From assembly GCA_030549335.1 (NCBI GenBank), contig CM060184.1, positions 44,171,909 through 44,235,908 of the forward strand: a stretch of 64,000 nt of DNA, in the 5' to 3' direction. The stretch comes from Pontederia crassipes. Its lineage: Eukaryota > Streptophyta > Magnoliopsida > Commelinales > Pontederiaceae. The notes below the pieces were generated by a model. The model searched no databases, was not told the DNA's origin, and worked only from the letters and a program-made list of their open reading frames with translations. Below are positions 13,351-27,900 of the stretch, piece by piece (position 1 is the stretch's first letter; each line of letters starts with the position of its first letter). Made by a program: the position numbers and the translations under genes.

Positions 13351-13473
13351 ATGCAACCGCGCCGCACCTACCTCTCTGCCTCGCCCTTGTCGTCACCGCC
13401 GCCGCTGAAAGGGCGAACGTCGTCATGGCCCTCGTCGACTCCGTCCCCCTCGCCGACGAGGAGGAGTTCCTCC
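13351..13473 (+). promoter_or_regulatory. GC-rich leader of Mo25 with upstream starts
   Basis: Two upstream ATGs precede the chosen Mo25 start. The one at 13332 opens a 67-codon frame that ends at 13535, so it overlaps the real start in another frame and could reduce translation. The one at 13351 is in frame with Mo25, with no stop before 13474. It would add 41 residues rich in Ser, Pro, Thr and Arg and almost free of acidic residues. Whether either is transcribed depends on the unknown transcription start. Confidence 0.4.
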
Positions 13474-16400
13474 ATGAGGGGCCTCTTCAGGCCCAGGCCG
13501 CGGACGGTCGCCGACATCGTGCAGCAGACGCGTGACCTCCTTGCCTACGTCGACCTCCGCTGGGACACCGGCGATACCAAGCGCGAGGAGAAGGTTTTGC
13601 GAACCATCGTCGATCTTGTTATTTACATTTTTTTTTTCTTCTTCTTGGAACCCAAGAAATGCGTCTGGATCTCTTCTTGCACGGTTGTGACTAGGGATTT
13701 TGGAAGGGAAAAAACGTTCTTGCAACCATATGATCGATCCCTTTAAGACTTGACGAAGGGAAAAAAATGCCAAATTTTTAGAAATGTGGATTACGTTCAA
13801 TAGATTGTTCCTTTGAAGCTTGATTAATGTGGTGAATTCTCCGGATTCTGATAAGTATTCGACTGGTTAATAATCTTTATATGACATCTATTTATATTCC
13901 TTGTCCATCTTGGTAGATTATCATCGCTCAAGAGTTTTTTTTTTAAAAAAAAATGGATTGAATAGGTTGGAACGCATCTGCATCCCTCGCGCAATGCATT
14001 GTATTATAAGCTCGTCACTGGTTCTCATGCTTCCTGTGTCCTTGCAGATGGCAGCACTTTGCAAAAATATATGGGAGTTGAAATCTATCCTTTATGGAAG
14101 CAGTGAGGCGGAACCGGTAGCTGAAGACTGTGCTAGATTGACTCAGGAATTCTTCAGGGAAAACACTCTACGTTTACTAATTGTTTGTATCCCTAAATTG
14201 GATTTGGAGGTAATTTATTTCCTTTGAGTGAGCACATGGTTGTGAAATGAATCTCGAGTAGTAAATAGAATTTTATACAAGACATCATTTAGTGTGTATG
14301 TTAAAGTTATGAATGATGTTACACATTTATAAACTAGTTTCTAAGTTCTGAGACCTATGATGCTCTACAGTCTCGCAAAGATGCCACTCAAGTCGTCACA
14401 AACTTGCAACGGCAACAGGTTGATTCAAAATTGATTGCTTCAGATTACTTGGAAGCTAATAAGGATCTTTTGGATCTTTTGATTTCAGGGTAAGTGTCCT
14501 TTTGCTGATTAGGAGTTCAAAAGCGTGTGCTTTGTTTGAAAACAAATCTATTACATTAGTTTTATAGCGTTGCATCTTACTACAATTTTCTTTCTCTATT
14601 TCCTTTTTCTTCATTTTTCTTGTAAGAAAGTTTTGCTGTGATGGTTTGAAATTTGAAATTTTTACTCCATTATACTAGTTTTGCACATAGTGATGCCACT
14701 TTCAAACTGAAATGTGTGTCAGTCATACATGTTGTATGATCGATCCTTTTCAATTTTAAAAATGTTCTATCGGTTACATCAAAACCTTATTTATTGGGTG
14801 GGCACAATTTGGGAAATATTTTATCTTCCAAAAGAATTATTTCCAACTGAGCTATACAGTTCCACTGAGCTTTGTTGATAAATCCAATCATTGATTTATA
14901 TGTTTTGGCACAAATTAAGCTTTGCGTATGCAGGTATGATGACATGAACATTGCTCTGCATTATGGTTCAATGTTAAGGGAATGTATTCGACATCAAAGT
15001 ATAGCTAGGTATGTTTCCTTTTTGTAGTTTTTAGTTCTCTCAAATGCTTGTTACATATTGTTTTCTGTATTAAATGCATGTCAAAGTTTTGTGCTGGCGG
15101 TTATACATCCAAGTTAAATACTGTAAGCATGGAAATGATAGCTCAATGTATGTCAGCAGCAAAATATGATTCAATAAATGATCATATTCTTAAATTGAAA
15201 TTAATTAGTTTATTTGGAAAACCACATAGGAAACCACCTGAGATCCTTCTAAAAGCCTACATTCAGATGAGTTGTATGCTAGTTCAGGCTCCTAATAAGT
15301 TTTTTTGGAAACTTTACAAACTCCGGTTGATCCTCAAACTCACTCTCAAAATTTGTAATTTTTTCCCATTTAAATAAGATGCCTTCTAAAGGTGTTTTCA
15401 TCGAATGAATTGTTATTCTAAAATTTTTTGTCTTTTGAAAATTGGTAGTTCATAAGATGCTCTAAACTCAGCAGAAATTGTTAATTTTAATAGAAGTTTC
15501 TCATGTAGCCAATGTATTAAAAATATCAACTTTTGTTTGAATATCTTTTATCTATAATCTTGTTATTCTAAATTATAGTTCGATGCTTCCCTATTTAGGA
15601 ATCTTTTAATCGTTATTTTGTGTGCACATTGTGCTGCCCATAAGAGTTGAGACTATTATGTATTTTATCCTTCTTGGGCATTTCTTTGGCTATCCATTTG
15701 CAGGTATGTATTAGAGTCTGAACATATGAAGAAATTTTTTTATTATATTCAACTACCAAATTTCGATATAGCATCTGATGCGTCTGCAACTTTTAAGGTA
15801 GGTTATAGATTTCAACCACCTTTGCATAATGTGAGGATCATCTTATGTTATTTCAAGTTATTGTTTTGTATATAAGCTGCTTCTTCTAGCTACTTATTGC
15901 ATATGCTCTCTCAGAAACCTAAATATTTTCGTCTTTAACCTTCTCTCATCTCCCGTACTTCTTATTTGAGTAGGTGTGATGGTTTATATCCGAGAGTTGC
16001 ATGTGATGTGAATGCAATGAGAATTGATATACAAGAGTGGATCATTATAGCTTTTTTTGCAAATAAATGACAAATACAATTTCGAAATGAAATCATACAT
16101 ATTTATGACACACATAGGCCATCAGATTGACACAATAGTCTCATGAATAACTGACTTGATGGTCTGTGTGCAGTATATCTGTAGCCTGATACACATGCAT
16201 TGTTCCACTTTGTCAGTAAGCAAAGTAATGATTGATACTTGAACTCTAGCAGCATCATGAAAGTACTTCGGTGTATGGAAGATAATAATTTAGTCATTTT
16301 TCTCCTTTATTGTTGGCTCGTTGTGTCTCATTTCCCTCCTAGAAGTTACAAGATTCCTGAATAATGCATTTGTTTAGAATGCATAGGGCTTCAAATTTCC

Positions 16401-19400
16401 AAGAACAAGTGCACTCTTTACATAATTTTCTTACTGTTCGTTATAGCTTTTCCTTTGTTATTATGGTGCCTACAGAAACATATTACATACACTGGATGTG
16501 GAACTAGAACAATGCGTGGCATGGTGATATTTTGAGTCTTACGTATCTCAGCTGCCATTGTGAATTAAAGCTTAAATAAAGACAAGCAATAAAAAGTGCA
16601 AAATTGTTAATATTTGATGTAAGCCTTATCAAGCTAATTTTTTTTTTAACACCAATGTTTGTTATTGCATTATGCATTTAGGTACAAACTTAATGAATGT
16701 TTGCAACCACACTAGTTTTACTTCTCTAGTACCATATATATATGAACTTATGAAGTGCATCATCACATTCATCTATGAAGTAAACTTGCTCATATCTTCC
16801 AATTAGAATTGGCCAATTTTTAGATGATATATATTGGTTTATTTGGATACTATTCCGTAAGTGTACTATCTTCTTCCATGTAGTTCATCAATTCTTCATC
16901 ATGGACATTAATTGTTTTGGTTATGGACTTTAGGTAGTAAGCTTAGTATAGGTCATTATGCCATATAGCACGTCGGTATTATGTTAATCTACAAATAGAG
17001 TAAGATGACTAGTGTAACTGACCGTCATCCTTCTGCCTCTCTCAAAATAAAAAAAAAGGTTATAGTGATTTAGGTTGCCATTTTTGTTATATACTTTGAA
17101 ATTTTTTACTTCAATTCTTATTCTAATTGATTTGGAAGTCTCTTTTTCATTCAACATGCTTGAAATGTTTCAGAAGTTCTGGTTGCTCATTCTTTCTATT
17201 TTGTTGTTCAATGTTAATGCTAGTACTCTTGCACAGGAACTTTTGACGCGCCATAAATCAACAGTAGCTGAATTTCTCTCTAAAAATTATGACCAGGTAA
17301 ACAATCATGTTTAAAATATGTTAGATATTTATCTTTAGCAAATGTTGCTAGAATTTGTCCTTCAGTTTGGTGATTACTTGACCAAGAATACTTAATTTAT
17401 GTTTTAATGATATAACTTGTTTCTTTTGACTCCTCAATTTTGTTCATTTCGGGAGTCTGTATGCTAAATTCTATTGCATATTCAGTTCTTTTCAGAATTT
17501 AATTCGAGGCTCCTGTCCTCTCCCAACTACGTTACTAGAAGATTGGCTGTCAAGGTAAAGTGTTTTACCATTAGCTAGTCGTTTGTCAATGTTATCAATA
17601 ATAAGGGAATAGATCTAGAGATTCACCTAATGCTATTGTCAAGAAATCATTTAAAAAAGTACTTGTTGCTAGAGATGATATTTGGTCCATGTAGCCAATA
17701 AGTGGTTGTCCTATGAGAACAATCCCTATCTAGCACCCACAGTGATGGCTAATATATGGCTTTTTTTCAGCCTTGATCTTTTGGTTCTATGAAATATTTT
17801 AGTTCTCAAATATCTTCTGCCAATTTTTTTCAGCTTTTGGGAGACATTTTGCTGGATCGATCAAATTCAGCTATCATGGTGCGCTATGTTGGTTCAAAAT
17901 CCAATCTTGTGATTCTAATGAATCTTCTTAGGGTATGGCATTTATTACGTTGCATTTATTACATTAGTATTGAATCTTACTGATATGATCCTCTTTAGGA
18001 AACCTATCCTAATAATCAACAATCAAGCAGAAGTGGAAAACAAAGAAATTTTACTTGAAAGCATAAATCAATAAAGCAAAAATATCCACCAATATGCGAA
18101 CATGTACATAAATATCAATACCGAACTTATGCATTTAAATGAATTGCAAAATAACAATTACCACAATCCAAGTCGGAGTTCACAAGGAACAAAGAAGAGA
18201 TCCCTCTCTAACAATCAATAGCATCAGCCTTCTTCTCTACATGGAGCAGCCCCTTTTATTAATAGGAGTATGTTACACCCCTTTCAGAAGAAACTAAAAC
18301 CCTAATTAGGGTTTAATGGGTTAAAGTCCCAACTAAAGTTTAATCAAATATAATAAGAGAACTATGACCCTAAGGGTGAACTAATCCAATGGTAAAAGGT
18401 GCCATTCATATTAGCGAGATAGGGTGACAACCCTTGCATATGAGATGATGCCGTTTGGCACAAATATGGATTAGGAGTCACTAGTCTTCCAAGTGATTTG
18501 AATATGATCCAACGTCACTATGACACAAATTTGGCAGCTACCAATTTCACATCATTCTCTTCCTCTTGAAAAAAGATTCATCCTTGAATCAACATCCACA
18601 ATAAGGAGAAATAATTTATTACATATCTGAATTTTTTAAATAATTTAGAACACGCATAATGGATTGATATTGATACTTCCTTTTCATGGGTCGGACGGCC
18701 TTCACAATGTGTCTCAATCAAAATTGCAAGTTTGATTTCTCATTTATATCATCCCATTAAAATCCTGCAAGTGTAGAGCAAGAACAAAAGTAATATGAAA
18801 ATAACCTGGTGAAATATCTTATACTCATGAGATGAATTGGAAACTTCGTGGACCTTCCACTATGCATAAGGATCTTGTCAAATAAGGTGTGCAATGTATT
18901 CCAAAGAATTAGGAATTCAATGTGGAGATTGCCAAGTGGTTCCATGATAAAAAGATCAATTTTCTTGAAATAAAATTGATATTTAAAATTTGAAAGGGAA
19001 ATATTGTAAGATTCGTAACCTAGCGAACATTTTTTTTGAGAACCTAACAAACCACTTGGCTCATTGAAATAATCAGGCAGGTCCCTATTACTACTCATAA
19101 TATCATTCAAATGATCACGCAAATTATTACTATAAATCAAAATATGTCCTAAGATAACAATCACAAGTCTTTTGTGAAAACACACAAAAGTTCAACTGAA
19201 GCAAATTTCTCAATTATGATGTAAAAATCATATGGTAGACTACAATAATTATCTGAAGAAATGTTCTTAGTAAGACACAAGGGTTGGTTCAAGAAAATGA
19301 ATAAGATTCTACTCTTAGCAGAAAATTTGAAAATCAAATTAAGCCAATTAAAGATGTTCAATAGTAAAAAATATTCATTCTAGAAATTCAATCTAAAGTA

Positions 19401-21930
19401 CAAATAAAATGAACGAACACCCAACAAATAAGAAAATGAAGGATAAAATAGAGATATAATGTTTGGGCTCTCTCAACTAGACTCTCCAAATTAGTCACAT
19501 AAAAAAAATATAAAATTTCAAAATTAAGAGATGGACTTTTCAAACATGTTATCATAATCTAGAAGATGAGAATGATTAATGGAAGAACAATTATGGTTTA
19601 TGAGAAAATCACAAAAAATTGTAATTTTGTTAAAAGTGGACTCTGTTAGTAGCCTTAAATACTAGGGTTACAAGAGTTTAAAACTAATAATCGATCTTTA
19701 CCATTGCGTAACCCACTTTGATTATGATCCTTATAACTAATTAAAAGGTCACATGTCTATCACATGATGATTAATAGACTAAAACACTAGCCTTAGTTAA
19801 AATAACTAACATAAAACAAAAAGCTCCTGCATCAATTTTGGCTCCTTGAAGAGAACTTGCACAACTTCAGTAGGCATCTCAACATCAATCTTCTTGAGCT
19901 CATCTTCGTTGATCTAAGTACTTTCTGTAGTAGGTTTACCCAACCATTTAACCAAGAATCTTCAATAATTGTTACCTTTATGAGAACTGATCTCTTTGAC
20001 ATTCGAAACATCTTTAATGACATCAGTAGAAACTTTGGGGTGTTGTTCAAATTGATTTAAACCTTCAATCGTGTGCATATCAAAGACCTTAAAAGCATAC
20101 AAATATGAGACATTGCAAATAGGACGGATGCAAATTTGATGGAAGCTCAATTAAATAAGTATTTGAACTTATTTTCTTTAATATCTTGCAAGGTCCAAAC
20201 TTTTTTTACTTGAGTTTGTGATAAGTACCCTTAGGAAACCTCTCTAGCCGCAAGTGTGCAAGGATCAAGTCTCCTTCAAAGTCTTTAGATGTCGGTGTTG
20301 ATTAGCTGCATTGGCAAAGGTTTCATCAACTTTTACTTTATCATGCACTCTTTTAATGTGTTCAGCAAAAGCCTTTTCGTCATCACTAATTCTTGGATTT
20401 GGTGTCAAAGGATTGTGGTTTAAGTCCATAAGTAGCTTTAAATGGTTTTTTTATTGCTCTATTGACAGGATTATTATAAGAAATTCTGCTTGCAGAAGAA
20501 TCACATCCCAACTTTCCATATGATTTCCAACAAGGCACCTTAAGGCTTCATTTGGTTAAGAATTTATTATTCCAGTATTATTTTAATCCATTAGTTGACC
20601 CATGCCTTTAATCCAAGAAGAATGCATTATTCCTGCTTCACGATGGAACTCACTAATCTCACCTTTTTGCTCTTGCAGCATTTAATGCAGTGGGGGCCCA
20701 CCATGTCACAAAATCAGCTATTTGGCAAAAAAACAAAGGAATAAGAGCTTAACCCATTCTCTATTTTGTAACCAAATAGGGCCTAAAGATTTCCCGAACT
20801 CCTATTAAGCCCAACTGATTGGGGTGACACGTGCTAGAGAACTAAAGTTTAATGCCCATTTTCCTCTATAGAGTTCTCCAAAAGTGTTCTAAAAACCTGA
20901 CATGTCGATCTAAAACAATAGAACATGGAACCCCATATAATCTCACAACCTCTTTGAAGAACAAGTCAACAATGTGTGAAGCATCCGAAATCTTCGAACA
21001 TGGAATGAAATGTCCCATCTTTGAAAATCGGTCCACCACAACAGAAATCAAATCACATCCCTTTGTTGTTCTTGACAAACCCAAGATGAAGTCCGTGCTT
21101 AAATGTGTCCGGGGTGTTTTTGGTAATGGCAAAGGAGTATATAACCTTGTATTATGTGAGTTGCCTTTATCAAGTTAGCAAGTTGAACACTTCTCCCTAT
21201 TTTATTCACATCTTGAAACATGTTTGGCCAAAAATACCGATTTGCTGCCGTTGTCACCGTCTTATCTCTACTGAATCAACACCTAGTTCATTCCCATGAA
21301 GTTCCCTCACAATTTGCTCTCGCAAAGAACCTTCAGGAATGCAAAGTTGCTTGCCCTTAAAAAGATATCCCTCATGTAAGTGGTAAGGCAACTCTTTAGA
21401 CCTTCTAAGTCCCTCCACATTAGCAAATATCTTATTAAAATATGGATCAATTCTGTATTGATTTTTTATTTCAACAATACCAATCACTTGTGTACTCATC
21501 ACCAACAATAAAGTGGATCACCTACTAAGATCATTTGCCAGAATATTAGATTGTCCCATTTTATATTTAAAGGAAAAACTGAATTGATCAAGATAAGCAC
21601 CCTAGTCAACATGTCTTTCATTAAACTTCTTTTTAGAGTTTAGGGACTTCAAAATTCTCGGCAAGACAAATGATCTGGGTTGTTTTTTTATGCTTTGAAT
21701 GGACCTGGATGGTTGTTGTTCATTGCGGAAGATGACCCCCTTGCCTTCTCCAAGGTTATGATAGCACTTTGGAGAGTGTAGATCACCTGCTGGTAGTTGC
21801 TAGGTGGGTGTTATTTGTGTATGATTTGGTCTGGACGGGATGAACAATAGGAAAATGAAGAAGAGGGTGAGGAAGGAGACTTCTGGTGGAAGCTTTTGGA
21901 ACGGCAAAAATTTAATTTTTTTTCTTTTAT

Positions 21931-21969
<39 letters not shown>

Positions 21970-24900
21970 ATACACACCACATAAATTTTACAAAATATTA
22001 GCCTACCAAAAGTATGATATTAACACATGCCTTACAAGTTATGGTTGGGCATTACAAGTATGGCAATGCTTTGCTTATCACTTAATTACATCAAAAATAC
22101 ATAAGTGATAAATGTATACTGCATAGATCCTCTTGAATCCAATGGACCAGCAGGAAAACTTAGATCCATGCATAAACCTTTCAAACTAAGCTCTAGACAT
22201 TGACTTTTCAGAAACGCAGTCAAACTAAGCTCTAGATGTTGATCTTTCAGAACTGCAGACAGACTAAGCTCTAGGCGTAGACCTTTCAGAACTGCAGATA
22301 GACTGAACCCTAGGCATAGACCTTGCACCGTTCACGTAGATCCACTTGGATCAAATGCCCCTTCTTTAAGCGCATTGCTCCGCGATGCCCCTTTTGAAGA
22401 GTTTAGGAAACTTTTGCTATGCATCTTCCTTAGTGTGCCATTTGGCCTTGGAAGCAATTTGACCCTTCAGTCCAATGCGATAGCACTTCTTTGTGCCTCG
22501 TCTTGTTTTGACTTCTTTTCATTCCACTATGGCAGTAGCTGATTCTTCCCTTCCTAACTCCAACTCATCCAAAGGAGGGAGAAGGTTGGGTGCTTCTTCA
22601 ACTTCGTCCAACAACAATTGCTCGAAGAGTTTGAGATATTCTACATTGATCACTGAATACATCTGCATGTACGGGTGAAAGGCAGTACTTCTATTCTGCA
22701 TGTTTGAGGATGGAAGGCAATACTTTTATGTGTATCCAACATGCTCCACAAAGATTTTCAAAATTGACTGAGGAATCTCGAATCCCTATATGAGACAATT
22801 AATGTGGGCAACCAAAAATGTTTTCAAACGTTAACAAAGAACAACATTAAACATACCATCTTGAAGAATCTGACTACTACTATAAATAAGTAGTCATGAC
22901 CTCTGTCGGTTCTTGGCAATCCCCCTAGGAAATCCATAGAAATGCTCTCCTAAGGGCCGCTTGGCATGGGCAATGGAAGATACAATCCTCTTGAGATTGG
23001 TGGGCTTTGAAGTGCAGAATGTATTAGGCTACCTCTTCTCATATCTTTGGCCAATAGACATGTCATCTTATATTTGCAAGTCTTCTCCACACCAAAATGT
23101 CCAGCAACCTTTGAAGAATGGGTTTCCCGAATAACGTGTATTCTATCAGCCTTTTCAGGAATATACACTTGTTGTCCCTTGTATAATAGTCCATTCCTTA
23201 GCTCTCAACTTGTAGGCCTACCAGATTTTAATTCTTCCTTCATAATGTGTTGGTAGAAGCTATCCATAGGGTATAAGTCCGCGAACTCTAGGTGAGCTAA
23301 TGGTTGTAGTTGGAGCACCACATTGAACATAGTCTTCTTCTCAGCTTGGGAAGGTCTAGTGAGCATATCAGCTAAATTGTTAGTGGCTCCCTTCTTGTAG
23401 TGGATCACCACATTAAATTGCTACAAGTACTTCAAGGTTGGTGATTGATATGGAGGATTGCTTCTTTGCTCAACAAATAATGTCTCCAATGCTTAACAGC
23501 TTGGTGTAAGGCATAAAGTTCCTTGTCATATGTTAAATAATTTAGTTGTGCACCTTGAAAAGTTTCTAAATGATAGGTGATGGGTCTTCTTCTTGAAGTA
23601 GAACAACTCCCATTGCATATCTAGATGCATCTACTTCTAATTCAAAAGGTTTCCTCAAGTCAGGTAATGCAAGGATAGGTGCTTCAGTGATCTTCTTCAA
23701 TGTTTGAAAATTTGTATCATTTTTTGGTCCCTGTTCAAATCTTGCCCTCGCCTTTGTGAGGTCATGCAAAGGTGAGGCCAACGAAGAAATGTCGCTGAAG
23801 AACTTTCTCAAATATTGACAAGCTCCAATGAAGCTCCGCACTTCAGTCATTGTCTTGGGTTTTGGCCACGCCATGATGACTTTGATCTTCACAAAATCTA
23901 TTCTCAGCTTTCCTTCTCCAACGACGAAGTCAAAGTATACCAATTTTGTGCGGGCCACTTCACACTTCTTCAGATTGAGATGGAGCTTATGTTCTGGCAA
24001 AAGTTGAAGAACTTTGCCTACATATTCCAAATGCTCGGACCAAGTCCGATTGTATACAAGAATATCATCAAGATAGACAATAATAAAATCATCTATATGT
24101 GGTCTCAATGCCGCATTCATCATATCATGAATGTGGTTGGACATTATACAATTCAAAAGGCATAACTCTCCATTCACAAAGGGTTTGCTTAATTTTGAAA
24201 GTTGTCTTCTAAGTGTCAGCTTCATGAATTCGCTTCGCACTTGGTGATATCCTGATTTAAGTGTCACCTTGGGATTGATCCGATAAGTCTTCTATCCGTG
24301 GAAGAGGATATCGATTCTTATTTGTTATCTTATTTAGGGTTTGATAATTAGTACACATTCTCCATTTTCCATCTTTCTTTGGCACCAATACCATTAGAGA
24401 TCCACATGGATTGGTACTTGGTCTTATGACTTCTTATTAAAGCAATTCTTGTACTTGTGATTTAATTTCTTTAGTTTCTAGCAATGAGTAACAATACATC
24501 CGCAAGTTAGGGAGTGAACACCATCCATCAGTTCAATGCCATGTTCTATTTGGCGATTAGAAGGCATCCCTCTTGGTTCCGTAAACAACTCATGCCATTG
24601 TAGTAGTTTCTTCATCTCAGACATGCTGCCTTCATTAAGTTATTTGGAAATTACTTCTAGAATTTTTCCTACTTATGGTACCTTTCTTAAGAGAAGTACT
24701 AGCTACACTCACCATCTTCTTTACTTGTGCTGTTGTGGCTAACTCTACAGGCTTTGTTGGTCTTTTACCCTTCACAAGAAATTGTTGACCATCTTTGATG
24801 AATCTCTTGTATAGAAGATGTCATCTCTATCAAACACATATGGAGAACCAAAAATTACTTGACTGATGTCAAGAGGCACTACCTCACATGTTACCTCATC

Positions 24901-27900
24901 AATATAACTCCTAGTGATGGAAAAACAAAAAGTGTGTTGCTGAGTGACTTGGACCTCTACTTCTTTCTTTATCCATCCAAGAGGTCTTGTCTCCAACTTC
25001 ATTTGCTTGACAAGACTCTCTGATATTAGATTCTTTTGGTCGCCTAGGTCAATGATTGCTTCAACTATATTGTTTAATTTGGATGTTCAGGTAGAAGAGG
25101 GCTTCACGATCTTCCTCCGATGTAAGAGACTGCTTGGAGGTAGATAGTTGGCTTTTGTGTTCAGTCTTCCTCTGCTTTGCCATGAGGGTTATTGTAGGAT
25201 CATTATGGTCCACAACATCCACTTCATTAGATGTTGTAACCACATTGGCTCTTGGTCGATTATTTTGATTCTTCTTGGCACCATTCTTCCAATGATCTAG
25301 AGCCAACTCTGGATGTGCAAACCAACACTTGGGCTCATTATATCCTTCCTTCTTATAGTTTGTACACCAAAGAGTTTTTCCTGTCCCTTTGGAGCATCTG
25401 TTTTTATTGCTTACTTCTTATAGTCATCTCCTTCAAGTGGTTTTTGGTTTGTCTTTTTAGCAGATGTGGAGTTCTTCTTGTCTGCAGTCTTGGAGTACTT
25501 TTTCAAATGCAAAGTCTTCTCTATGATGGTGTCCTTCCTACGGACATCATCAATATCTATAATCTGATGCATTTGGAGATGATTCCTAACATCTTCTTGA
25601 AAACTACCCGAATACTTCCATAAAATATCTGGTTCTCCAAGTCGAACGCCAAGAATCAATGCCCGACGCTTGAACTCAGTTGTATAATCCTGCACCGTGT
25701 GCTCCAAATATTGCCTCAAGTAATGCCAACATCTCCAACGCTCCTCAAGGTATCAAATTGGGTGGAACTGTCTCCTAATTATTTCCTTGAAGGAATTCTA
25801 TGTCAAGCCTTGAAGGCCATGCATCCACACGTAAGAATTTCACTAAACTAATGCATGCGACTCAATCTTCACTCTTACGGAAGTCACCCTCTGTAGGTCA
25901 TCGAAGTTATGCAACAATAAATATGACTCTAACCTATCTAACCAAAGAGTCAAGTTTCTCTCCATCTATCTCACCTTTGTATTCTGGAATGTCTATTTTT
26001 GCCTCCACTTTAAATGAATTAAACACTTGTTGATGTCCACTATGTTCATAATCTTCCACTTCCACTACCTCTGCTCCCTTTGCAGTCTTCCTCATTTCTG
26101 TATATTGTTCTTCTCCTTTAGTATGACTAGTTGTGTCTCCAACTACATGTGAACCATGAGGTGGCACATTCACAACTGGGGATGGTTGTGATATTGTAGT
26201 GTTTTGATTATGGTTCTTGTTATGCTCCATCAATGTTTTCAAAACTGCTATAATCTCCACAAACTTGGCATCCACCTTATCCATGATCCTTCCTTCCAAG
26301 GTATCTTGGCTTGGAGAATAGTTTGGTTCTTTAGAAAAAAAGAAGTTTCTTCTCCTTCAGCATGGTTATCCTTTCCTCTAAATTTCACCATTGCAAAGAG
26401 AAACACAGAGAGAAGAATGGCAAACTTATCTCAGCAGCTCTGATACCACTTGATTTGGGGTTGTTTTTTTTTTTATTGTGGGATTTGGAGCTTCAAGTGG
26501 ACCTAGACGACTACTGTTCTTTGTGGAAGATGACCCCCTTGCCTTCTCCAAGGTTATGGCAGCATTCTGGAGAGTGTAGGTCACCTACCGGTAACCGCTA
26601 GGTGAGTGTTACTTGTGTGTAGTTTGGTCTGGACGGATGAACAGCAGGAAAATGAAAAAGAAGAAGTGACAGCTTTTGCAAAGGAAAAAAGTTACCTTTT
26701 TCTTTCATTCCCCTGAATATATTTATATGTCCTCACTTAGTGGAGGTGAGCAATACACATCACAGTTGGCTTTAGCACAATCGTGTCATTTTTTGTGGGG
26801 AGAGATGTAAGATGGATAGCATTGTACACCACATGTGTTGTCTTCTTCTGGAATGAAGTTTTGATTAGCAACTATACGCTCATTTTCTCCATTTTGGACC
26901 TTTAATTTTTTTCGAAAACTTTTAGATTTTTTTGCCCTTTTTTTCTCAATTTTTTTCACTTCTGAACAAAGAGAAATGGACAAAATAACAACAACATTGA
27001 TGGAATGAAAGAAAATAAGGCTTTGAACAATTTTTGGAAAGTAATGGAATTAATTGCAAATTTTGATTACACAAATAGGAAAACCAAGTTACTTCCAATC
27101 TTGGTAAGGAAGTGCAGATTTCTCACATTAGTCTTACAAAGATTTGGTTTTTTGTCAAAAGAAAAATCAGTTTGAAATCAACTAGAGAGTTTCCTAATTT
27201 CAATACCATGAAAGGAAACAAGTAACTATACTTATAAATCAGACCTTGAAATCTGAATTCAAATGGAAAAAAGTTTTTTTTTGGAGAAAAAGGAAGACTA
27301 CCAGGTTATGTGGTTGTCATATGGATGTATATATATAACTGAGAAGAAGAAGCGTACAAGTGTGAGCTTTAGAAAAGAGAACAGCAACTCGAAAAGAGAG
27401 CATAACCAAAACCCCATTCCTGGATCAGAAAGGAAATGTGGTGTACAATGCACTCAATCTGACATCGGTCCCCATAAAAGATGACCCAGTTAAGCTGAAG
27501 CCAAATGGCCCAGGAACTAGCCAAAAAGACGTCAATGATGCGTGCCAAGTCTGTCTCTGCCGAATTAGGAGAGACTGCCATAGGGTCGTAGGATCAAAAG
27601 GAAGGAGATCCCCAATGGGCGTCCGCTACCAAATAAGTCGTGCTACCGGACATGCAAAAAATAGGTGGTTGATGTCCTCCTCTGTCTCTATGTCGAGGCG
27701 GAAGTGGATGTAGAGGCTGCAAGCCGACCAAGATCCCAAAAGCCAAACCCACCCGTCGAGACTAGAGTGGTCAAGGCGGAAGGGGACAATCCTTTGGTGG
27801 AGTGCCAACGGGTTCGTGAAGTGTTGGTTTGATAGGGTCGATATGAAAGTAGAAGTCCATAACAAGTGAAGAAAACCAACTGCCATAAGCCTTGCTCGAG

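Larger units (their letters stand above)
21671..26764 (-). mobile_element. Ty3/gypsy element B nested in element A
   Basis: LTRs are at 21671-21981 and 26451-26764. The primer-binding site is a perfect TGGTATCAGAGC (26437-26448 on the - strand). Gag, protease, reverse transcriptase, RNase H and integrase follow in order from 26299 down to about 22400, all with breaks. No target duplication is visible at the LTR edges, and no clear purine tract adjoins the 3' LTR. The element sits inside the RNase H region of element A. Confidence 0.8.

Noticed and set aside
13046..13426. Minus-strand frame over the Mo25 leader
   Set aside because: It is antisense to the GC-rich leader, with no recognisable domain.
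18757..19185. Candidate env-like gene in element A
   Set aside because: The frame lies where an env gene would, but I see no signal peptide, transmembrane pattern or family motif that supports it.
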